From JAOUEE01 sp051011595 (GTDB lineage: Bacteria > Actinomycetota > Acidimicrobiia > Acidimicrobiales > SHLQ01), in assembly GCA_051011595.1 (NCBI GenBank), contig JBPCTQ010000122.1, positions 1 through 21,682 of the forward strand: a DNA stretch of 21,682 nucleotides, in the 5' to 3' direction. The translations under genes and the position numbers were made by a program. Position 1 is the stretch's first letter. Each line of letters opens with the position of its first letter. Positions 16,025-21,682 of the stretch are shown here, in pieces. Under the pieces are notes generated by a model. The model was not told the origin of the DNA. It saw only the letters and a program-made list of their open reading frames with translations, and did no database searches.

Positions 16025-16783
16025 CTAGAACACGGTGTAACCACCGTCGACCACCAGGCTCTGCCCGGTGTGGTACGTCTGGGTCGGATCGGCCAGGAAG
16101 ACCGCCGCCGCGCCCATCTCCGACGGCTCGGCCCACCGCCGCACCGGTGTGCGGCGCACGGTGGCGTCGCGGAACCGGTCGTCGGCGTAGCCGGTGGCCG
16201 ACAGTCCGGTGATCGTCCATCCGGGCACCAGACAGTTGACCCTGATCCGGTGGCGAGCCAGTCCGACCGCCATCGAACGAGTGAGGCCGCCCAGTGCGGT
16301 CTTGGAAACCCCGTAGGCGTCGTTGCCGGCCGCACCGTGGATCGACGACGTCGATCCCACCGCGATGAGGGCACCACCCGACCCTCGTTCGATCAGGTGG
16401 CGAGCACCGGTGCGCAGGGTCAAGAAGGCACCGTCGAGATTGGTGGCCATGACCTGGCGCCATTCACCGAGCGTGAGATCGGTGACCGGTTTGACGATGC
16501 CGCCGTGGGCAGCGTTGGCGAACACGATGTCGACCCGGCCCAGATGATCGACGGTCCGGTCGAACGCTTCGACGATCTCGTCCTCGACGGCCACGTCACA
16601 CACCGTGGCGAAACTGCGACGGCCGAGGGCTTCCAGTGCGGCCCGAGCGGTGTCGTTCTTCTCGGCGTCACGACCCCAGACGGCCACGTCGGCGCCGGCG
16701 CCGGCCAGCGCCTCGGCCATCCCCAGTCCGATGCCGCCGTTGCCGCCGGTGACCACTGCCACCAGGCCGTCGAGTGTGCCCAT
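16025..16783 (-). CDS. SDR-family oxidoreductase
   Basis: 252 residues from ATG 16783. The cofactor motif TGGNGGIG is at 12-19. The Asn-Asn-Ala-Gly motif is replaced by ANAAHG (89-94). Serine is at about 144-146 (GSTSS), Tyr157 and Lys161 lie in AYGVSK, and the C-terminal TGQSLVVDGGY is typical. The natural substrate is unknown; many relatives are named gluconate 5-dehydrogenase or 3-oxoacyl-ACP reductase. TAGTGT on the minus strand (bases 16796-16791) ends 7 nt before the ATG, so a leaderless mRNA is likely and longer starts upstream are rejected. Converges with the GGDEF/EAL gene and diverges from gluQ. Confidence 0.9.
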   Translation of the reverse strand: MGTLDGLVAVVTGGNGGIGLGMAEALAGAGADVAVWGRDAEKNDTARAALEALGRRSFATVCDVAVEDEIVEAFDRTVDHLGRVDIVFANAAHGGIVKPVTDLTLGEWRQVMATNLDGAFLTLRTGARHLIERGSGGALIAVGSTSSIHGAAGNDAYGVSKTALGGLTRSMAVGLARHRIRVNCLVPGWTITGLSATGYADDRFRDATVRRTPVRRWAEPSEMGAAAVFLADPTQTYHTGQSLVVDGGYTVF

Positions 16784-16790
16784 CGGGGCG

Positions 16791-16796
16791 ACACTA
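16791..16796 (-). promoter_or_regulatory. Putative -10 element of a leaderless promoter (TAGTGT)
   Basis: The minus-strand hexamer ends 7 nt before ATG 16783 of the SDR gene. Confidence 0.5.
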
Positions 16797-16930
16797 CGGA
16801 GTTGAGCGGACGGCCGCACCCGCTCGGTCCGGATCTTGTTGTCTTTCCGCTTGTTCCCCCCGGTCGCCGGGGCAGGACACCGCCACGGTCGGCCCATCGG
16901 CGGCGGCCCCGAGCAGTCCGAGCCGGGCGG

Positions 16931-16936
16931 TAGATT
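16931..16936 (+). promoter_or_regulatory. Putative -10 element of a leaderless promoter (TAGATT)
   Basis: The hexamer ends 7 nt before GTG 16944 of gluQ. Together with 16791-16796 it forms a divergent promoter pair. The roughly 130 bases between them hold no gene I can support, only a small T-rich patch near 16834-16855. Confidence 0.5.
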
Positions 16937-16943
16937 CGGCACG

Positions 16944-17864
16944 GTGTCGGGTCGCTACGCCCCCAGCCCCACGGGTGACCTCCACGTGGGCAACCTCCGC
17001 ACCGCCATGGTGGCGTGGTTGTTCGCGCGGCGCACCGGCCGTGCGTTCCTCATGCGGATGGAGGACCTCGACGACACGGCCCGACGCGAGCTGGGTGGGC
17101 AACAACTGCGCGACCTCGAAGCCCTCGGCATCGATTGGGACGGCCCCATCGTGTACCAGTCCGATCGGCTCGACCACTACAACCACCACATCGATGCCCT
17201 GATCGACACCGGCCTCACCTATCGGTGCTACTGCAGCCGCCGCGAGATCCGCGAAGCCGCCTCGGCGCCTCACGGCGATCCCATGCCCGACGGCGCCTAC
17301 CCGGGAACGTGTCGCAACCTCGCCGAGGCGGAGTGCCGCCGTCGAGAGGCCGACGGCAGGGCCCCGGCCCTTCGGCTGCACGCCCAGGTCGACGCGGTCG
17401 ATTTCGTCGACGGTCTGGCCGGCTCCAGTCGAGCCATGGTCGACGACTTCGTGATCCGCCGTCGCGATGGCGTCCCGGCCTACAACCTGGCCGTTGTGGT
17501 CGACGACGCCGATATGGGTGTCGATCAGGTCGTCCGGGGCGACGATCTGTTGCCGTCGACCCCACGTCATCTGCACCTGGCCGATCTGTTGGGCGTCGAC
17601 CGGCCCGAGTACGCCCACGTTCCCCTGGTCCACAACGACGCCGGGGAACGATTGGCCAAACGAGACGGCGCCGTCACCCTCACCGAGCTGGCCGCCATCG
17701 GCCACCCCCCATCGGCGGTGCGGGCCTGGTTGGCCCACTCGTTGGGCTTGGCCGCCGCCACCGAACCCGTGTCGATGGCCGACCTGCTCGATCGTTTCGA
17801 CCCTCAGCAGTTGCCTTCCGAACCCTGGGTCTTCACCCGACCACCGGATAGGTTCGAACCATGA
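16944..17864 (+). CDS. gluQ: Glutamyl-Q tRNA(Asp) synthetase
   Basis: 306 residues from GTG 16944. It is a truncated GluRS catalytic core lacking the anticodon-binding domain, the hallmark of GluQ-RS. RYAPSPTGDLHVGN carries the HIGH-type signature at 14-17. A zinc site is visible as Cys95, Cys97, Tyr119 and Cys123 (CYC and AYPGTC). The KMSKS counterpart is RLAKRDGA (236-243). The enzyme activates glutamate and transfers it to queuosine at position 34 of tRNA(Asp), so a queuosine supply is expected. TAGATT (16931-16936) ends 7 nt before the GTG. Its stop overlaps the LLM ATG (ATGA). An earlier GTG/ATG region upstream is rejected because family proteins begin at this point. Confidence 0.93.
   Translation: MSGRYAPSPTGDLHVGNLRTAMVAWLFARRTGRAFLMRMEDLDDTARRELGGQQLRDLEALGIDWDGPIVYQSDRLDHYNHHIDALIDTGLTYRCYCSRREIREAASAPHGDPMPDGAYPGTCRNLAEAECRRREADGRAPALRLHAQVDAVDFVDGLAGSSRAMVDDFVIRRRDGVPAYNLAVVVDDADMGVDQVVRGDDLLPSTPRHLHLADLLGVDRPEYAHVPLVHNDAGERLAKRDGAVTLTELAAIGHPPSAVRAWLAHSLGLAAATEPVSMADLLDRFDPQQLPSEPWVFTRPPDRFEP
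17849..17854 (+). promoter_or_regulatory. Putative internal -10 element (TAGGTT) for the LLM gene
   Basis: It lies inside the last gluQ codons and ends 6 nt before ATG 17861. It may give the LLM gene a separate leaderless transcript. Confidence 0.35.
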
Positions 17865-18841
17865 TCAAACTCGGTCTCCAGATCCCGTTCTTCGACTACC
17901 CCGACGTGGGAGTCGAGGATCTGTTCGAGACGGTGGCCACCCAGGCCCGCACCGCCGAGGCCTCCGGCTTCGACACGGTGCTGGTGATGGATCACTTCTA
18001 CCAACTGCCGGGCCTGGGGGAACCCGACGATCGCATGCTCGAGTGTTACTCGCTGCTGGCCGCACTGGCGGCCCGCACCGACACCATCAAGCTCTCGTCG
18101 CTGGTCACCGGCAACACCTACCGGAACCCCACCCTGCTGGCCAAGACCATCACCACCCTCGACGTCATCTCGGGTGGTCGGGCCATTCTCGGCATCGGCG
18201 CCGGTTGGTTCGAGCTCGAACACGACAGCCTCGGTTTCGAGTTCGGCACCTTCACCGACCGGTTCGAAAAGCTCGAGGAGGCGCTCCAGATCATCATCCC
18301 CATGTTGCGGGGAGAACGGCCCACGTTCGCCGGCAAGCACTACTCGGTGGATTCGGCCATCAACGAACCGCCACCCATCAGCCGGGTTCCGGTGATGATC
18401 GGCGGCTCGGGCGAGAAGAAGACCCTTCGTTTCGTGGCCCGGTACGCCGACGAGTCGAACCTCACCTGCGGCCCCTCGGAGATCCCCCACAAACTCGACG
18501 TGCTGGCCGAGCACTGCGCCACCGAGGGCCGCGATCGGGCCGACATCTCGGTGTCGTGGCTGGGCACGCTGGGCATCGCCCCCACCCAGGCCGAAGCCGA
18601 GCAGGCCCGCAACCAGTTCTTCGCGGCCAAGGGGTTGGACTGGGACACCCTCGACGACGACTTCCGGGCCGCCTTGATGGATCGCATCATCATCGGCGGC
18701 CCCGACGAGGTGGCCGAACAGGTCCAGACCAAACTGCTCGACCACGGCCTCGACGGTCTCACCCTCAACATGCCCGTCAACGGCCACGACCCCGACATCA
18801 TCACCCTGGCCGGCGAGACCCTCCGGCCGCTCCTGGGCTGA
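17861..18841 (+). CDS. LLM-class F420-dependent-type oxidoreductase
   Basis: 326 residues. Luciferase-like monooxygenase/F420-dependent (alpha/beta TIM-barrel) features: LGLQIPFF, VMDHF, the central GGRAILGIGAGWFE and VPVMIGGSGEKKTL. F420 use is inferred from the actinobacterial LLM subgroup and the VTGNTYRNP segment; FMN is possible. Substrate unknown. The ATG overlaps the gluQ stop by four bases, but a TAGGTT (17849-17854) inside gluQ ends 6 nt before it, so it may also have its own leaderless promoter. It is followed after three bases by the acyltransferase gene. Confidence 0.88.
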   Translation: MIKLGLQIPFFDYPDVGVEDLFETVATQARTAEASGFDTVLVMDHFYQLPGLGEPDDRMLECYSLLAALAARTDTIKLSSLVTGNTYRNPTLLAKTITTLDVISGGRAILGIGAGWFELEHDSLGFEFGTFTDRFEKLEEALQIIIPMLRGERPTFAGKHYSVDSAINEPPPISRVPVMIGGSGEKKTLRFVARYADESNLTCGPSEIPHKLDVLAEHCATEGRDRADISVSWLGTLGIAPTQAEAEQARNQFFAAKGLDWDTLDDDFRAALMDRIIIGGPDEVAEQVQTKLLDHGLDGLTLNMPVNGHDPDIITLAGETLRPLLG

Positions 18842-18844
18842 CCG

Positions 18845-19534
18845 GTGACGAGCACCGAAGACCTGCGCGAATGGTCGTTCGCGGTCGGCGACGCACCCAT
18901 GGGGTTTCGGGTCCATGGGGCGACGTGCTGGGTCATGAACCGCACGCTGCTGCCCTATCTGCGAGTGACCGTACGGGGTCGCCACCGACTCGACATCCCC
19001 GGCCCCCTGTTGATCGCGCCGGTTCACCGCTCCAACCTCGACTCGCTCATCGTCGGTTCACTCAGCGGGCGACGGATGCGGGCCATGGCCAAGGAGTCAC
19101 TGTTCAAGGTCAAACCGCTGGCCTGGTACATCTCCGCCGTCGGGGCGTTCCCACTCACCCGAGGCACCGCCGACCGCGAGGCCATGAAGGCCGCCCTCCT
19201 CGTGCTCGAACGTGGCGATCCGCTCCTGGTCTTCCCGGAGGGCACCCGCCAGTCGGGCACCGAGGTGGCCGAGCTGTTCGACGGCACCATGTGGTTGGCC
19301 AACAAGGGTGCGGCCCCGGTGGTGCCCATCGGCATCGCCGGCACCGAAGAGGCCATGCCCCCGGGTGCCCGCTTCCCCCGCCGCAGCCACGTGGCGGTTG
19401 TGGTGGGCGAACCACTCACACCCCCCGAGGGGCGGGTCTCGCGCCGTGAGCTGTCGGAGTTGACGGCCGAGCTCCGGGCCCGCATGCAACAGGCCAACAA
19501 CCAGGCGCGCCGCGACAGCCAGGAGGCAGCATGA
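18845..19534 (+). CDS. PlsC-family lysophospholipid acyltransferase
   Basis: 229 residues from GTG 18845. The acyltransferase HX4D motif is His61-Asp66 (PVHRSNLDS). FPEGTR is at 130-135, and VVPIGIAGTEEAMP (159-172) is the fourth conserved block. A hydrophobic stretch near the N-terminus suits membrane-interface work. The family acylates lysophosphatidic acid or similar acceptors in phospholipid synthesis. It starts 3 nt after the LLM stop and ends in ATGA with serB. The acceptor is not certain. Confidence 0.88.
   Translation: MTSTEDLREWSFAVGDAPMGFRVHGATCWVMNRTLLPYLRVTVRGRHRLDIPGPLLIAPVHRSNLDSLIVGSLSGRRMRAMAKESLFKVKPLAWYISAVGAFPLTRGTADREAMKAALLVLERGDPLLVFPEGTRQSGTEVAELFDGTMWLANKGAAPVVPIGIAGTEEAMPPGARFPRRSHVAVVVGEPLTPPEGRVSRRELSELTAELRARMQQANNQARRDSQEAA
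19521..19526 (+). promoter_or_regulatory. Ribosome binding site (AGGAGG) of serB
   Basis: It lies 4 nt before ATG 19531, inside the 3' end of the acyltransferase gene. Confidence 0.6.
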
Positions 19535-20745
19535 GCGACAGCCAGACCGTTCTGGTCGAGATCACCGGCCCCGACCGACCGGGCATCTCGGCCGGTGTGC
19601 TGCGGGTGCTCGAGGAGGTCGACGCCGTCGTGCTCGACATCGAGCAGGTGGTGATTCGCCGCCACCTCACCCTGGGTCTGTTGGTCGATGTCGCTCCCGA
19701 CCACGACGCGCTGAAGGAGCTGCTGCTCTTTGGATGGAAACACGGCCTCGACGTCGATTTCGACATCGTCGACGAACCCCCCACCGAACCCCGTCCGGGC
19801 CACGTGGTCACACTGCTGGGCCCCGATCTCACGCCGACGGAGTTGCTGGCTGCCGCCGAAGCCATCGCCGAAGGCGGCGGCAACATCGACCGCATCAACC
19901 GGCTGTCGAAGTACCCGGTGATGAGCTACGAGCTGACGGTCGTGGGTGGCGACCCCGACCGCATTCGCGGCGGCCTGCTCGAGGCCGCCGCTCGGTATCC
20001 GGGCCTCGACGTCGCCCTGCAGCGGCAAGGCATCGGCCGCCGGGCCCAACGGCTGGTGGTACTCGATGTCGACTCCACCCTCATCCAGAACGAGGTGATC
20101 GACCTGCTGGCCGCCGAAGCCGGCTGCGAAGCCGAAGTGGCCGAGCTCACCGCTCGAGCCATGGCCGGCGAGTTGCCGTTCGAGCAGTCGTTGCGTGACC
20201 GGGTCCGCCTGCTGGCCGGACTCGACGATGCCGCGGTGCAGCGGGCGGGCGAACGGCTGGAGCTCACCCCCGGGGCCCGCACGTTCATCCGAACCCTGCA
20301 TCGGCTGGGGTTCACCACCGCCATCATCAGCGGCGGATTCACCGTGTTCACCCAGCGACTCGCCGACGAGCTGGGGATCGGCTACTGCCGAGCCAACGAG
20401 CTCGAGATCGTCGACGGTCGCCTCACGGGTGAGGTGGTCGGCGAGGTGGTCGACCGCGAAGCCAAGGCCCGCTTCCTGCACGAGGTGGCCGCCGACATCG
20501 GCGTGGCTGTCGACCAGGTGGTGGCGGTCGGTGATGGGGCCAACGACCTCGACATGTTGAACGCCGCAGGCCTGGGCATCGCCTTCAACGCCAAACCGGT
20601 GGTGCGCGATGCCGCCGACACCGCACTGCGGGTGCCATACCTCGACGCCATCTTGTTCGTGCTCGGTGTCAGCCGCGAAGAAGTCGAGGCGGCCGATGCC
20701 GCCGATCCGGATGTACCGGCCACCGAACCTCCGCCGGTGCGCTGA
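19531..20745 (+). CDS. serB: Phosphoserine phosphatase with two N-terminal ACT-like domains
   Basis: 404 residues. Two ACT-type regulatory domains (about 5-80 and 90-160) begin with VEITGPDRPGIS. The HAD catalytic domain follows: DVDST (179-183, nucleophile Asp179, acid Asp181), SGGFT (267-271), Lys312 and GDGANDLD (334-341). It hydrolyses phosphoserine to serine, the last step of serine synthesis; ACT domains usually sense serine or related amino acids. AGGAGG lies 4 nt before the ATG, which overlaps the acyltransferase stop (ATGA). The C-terminal 20 residues are a Pro/Asp-rich tail. Length and motifs match the long SerB form of mycobacteria and proteobacteria. Confidence 0.95.
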   Translation: MSDSQTVLVEITGPDRPGISAGVLRVLEEVDAVVLDIEQVVIRRHLTLGLLVDVAPDHDALKELLLFGWKHGLDVDFDIVDEPPTEPRPGHVVTLLGPDLTPTELLAAAEAIAEGGGNIDRINRLSKYPVMSYELTVVGGDPDRIRGGLLEAAARYPGLDVALQRQGIGRRAQRLVVLDVDSTLIQNEVIDLLAAEAGCEAEVAELTARAMAGELPFEQSLRDRVRLLAGLDDAAVQRAGERLELTPGARTFIRTLHRLGFTTAIISGGFTVFTQRLADELGIGYCRANELEIVDGRLTGEVVGEVVDREAKARFLHEVAADIGVAVDQVVAVGDGANDLDMLNAAGLGIAFNAKPVVRDAADTALRVPYLDAILFVLGVSREEVEAADAADPDVPATEPPPVR

Positions 20746-20747
20746 GC

Positions 20748-20775
20748 GGTCGTCCGGGGCTCCGCGGTGACGACC
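20748..20775. terminator. Possible bidirectional hairpin after serB
   Basis: GGTCGTC (20748-20754) pairs with GACGACC (20769-20775) across a 14-nt loop, between the convergent serB and YcaQ-like genes. There is no T-run. Confidence 0.35.
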
Positions 20776-20788
20776 CGTTCACCGACGA

Positions 20789-21682
20789 TCAGCGGCTGAC
20801 TCGCTTCAGTTCCGGAGTGAGATCACCGGCGCCGCCGTAGCTCACCGAATCGGCTCCCACGAACTCGGCCAACCGACCGAGGGCCTCGGCCAGGGGCGGT
20901 GCCACATCGGCTGGTTCGACGCCGGGTTCGGCGTAGGCGGCAATGGCCCGCAGCACACCCGCGTCGCGGTCGGTCTTCACGTCGACCCGCCCCACCAGCC
21001 GATCACCCAACAGGAAAGGCAACACGTAGTAGCCGTACTGCCGTTGGGGTTTGGGTACGTAGATCTCGATGCGGTACTCGAAGTCGAACAACATCTCGGC
21101 CCGGGGCCGGTTCCACACCACCGGGTCGAACGGCGACACCAGGGTGGCGGCGTCGATACGCCTCGGAATGGTGGTGTCGGGCAACACGTACCCGGGCTGC
21201 TTCCACCCCTCGACATCGACCTCCACCAGCCGCTCGTCCTCCACCAGCTCGGCCACCTGCCGACGGGCCTTCGGCTTGGGCAGCCGGTAGTAGTCGACGA
21301 GGCACCCCACCGTGCCCACGCCATGGGCACGGGCCGACCGCACGAGCAGTTCCTTCTGGGCCGTGTCGGGGTCGGGTGTTGCGGTGGCCGTCACCTCGGG
21401 CGGCACGATGCGGTCGAGACGATCCCACTCTTTCTCGAAGTTGCCGACCCGACGGATCCCCACCTGGCCGATGCGGAACAACCAGTCGAGCGCCAGACGG
21501 CCCACGGACCGCCCGGCCCACCAGTCACCTTCACGAGGTCGGGGATCGGACAGTTCACTGGCCAGCAGCGGACCGCCTTCGCTCACCTCGTCGAACACGG
21601 ACTGCACATACGCCGGCTCGCGTTCTGCCAGCTCGGCCAACCCCCGCCAGGTCTCCCCGTCGAGGGCCCGCTGCTTGGCCCA
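20789..21682 (-). CDS. YcaQ-like winged-helix DNA glycosylase-family protein (5' truncated at the window edge)
   Basis: 297 residues visible. The frame stays open to the edge; the first-looking start (TTG at 21640) is internal because WAKQRALDGETW and more precede it. The segment SPFDPVVWNRPRAEMLFDFEYR and VPKPQRQYGYYVLPFLLGDRLVGRVDVK match the C-terminal block of the YcaQ/AlkZ (HTH_42) family. Family members excise interstrand crosslinks or alkylated bases. The N-terminal catalytic QxQ-type motif lies outside the window or is not visible, so activity cannot be judged. Converges with serB. Confidence 0.82.
   Translation of the reverse strand, partial: WAKQRALDGETWRGLAELAEREPAYVQSVFDEVSEGGPLLASELSDPRPREGDWWAGRSVGRLALDWLFRIGQVGIRRVGNFEKEWDRLDRIVPPEVTATATPDPDTAQKELLVRSARAHGVGTVGCLVDYYRLPKPKARRQVAELVEDERLVEVDVEGWKQPGYVLPDTTIPRRIDAATLVSPFDPVVWNRPRAEMLFDFEYRIEIYVPKPQRQYGYYVLPFLLGDRLVGRVDVKTDRDAGVLRAIAAYAEPGVEPADVAPPLAEALGRLAEFVGADSVSYGGAGDLTPELKRVSR

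Noticed and set aside
17467..19449. 660-codon open frame on the plus strand across gluQ, LLM and acyltransferase genes
   Set aside because: It runs out of frame through three genes with clear motifs, has a biased Arg/His/Pro-rich composition and no recognisable domain. Long shadow frames are expected at high GC.

Overview
The window is GC-rich, gene-dense bacterial chromosome with no gene-free stretch over 300 bases. Several features point to a high-GC Actinomycetota lineage, possibly Acidimicrobiia: a DUF3516-type Ski2-like helicase, an Rpf-fold cell-wall hydrolase, an F420-type luciferase-like oxidoreductase, a DapC/YbdL-type aminotransferase, many GTG starts, and leaderless promoters. The class-level placement is inference. 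I see no tRNA, rRNA, insertion sequence, CRISPR array or prophage.

Layout: 1-2184 is the 3' part of an RNA helicase gene. On the minus strand, 2189-3369 holds a SHOCT membrane protein followed by an SDR dehydrogenase that lacks an ATG, GTG or TTG start. A small GlsB/YeaQ-type membrane protein (3485-3769, plus) converges on a YggT plus signal-anchored-protein pair (3774-4945, minus). From 11178 down to 5033 on the minus strand lies the most interesting block. It is a tightly overlapping four-gene operon: a two-TM receptor with a class III cyclase-like domain, an MscS channel fused to a cyclic-nucleotide-binding (CNB) fold, a second paralogous cyclase-like receptor, and an Rpf-type muralytic protein. 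Both cyclase-like domains and the CNB domain have lost key canonical residues by eye alignment. The system may therefore signal by protein contact or with an unusual ligand rather than ordinary cAMP.

The right half holds a phosphotransferase (11285-12328) and a two-gene aminotransferase/omega-amidase operon (14281 to 12348, minus). It continues with an unidentified small protein (14336-14713), a degenerate GGDEF/EAL protein (14765-16003) and an SDR (16025-16783, minus). A four-gene plus-strand run follows: glutamyl-Q tRNA(Asp) synthetase, LLM oxidoreductase, PlsC-like acyltransferase and SerB. The right edge is the 3' part of a YcaQ-like winged-helix gene on the minus strand.

Expression logic seen in the sequence: six gene starts, five of them with no coupled upstream gene, have a TANNNT hexamer ending 6-7 nt before the start codon, which suggests leaderless mRNAs. 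Several genes inside operons instead have purine-rich Shine-Dalgarno (SD) sequences (GGGAGG, AGGAGG, GGAG) plus ATGA or GTGA overlaps.
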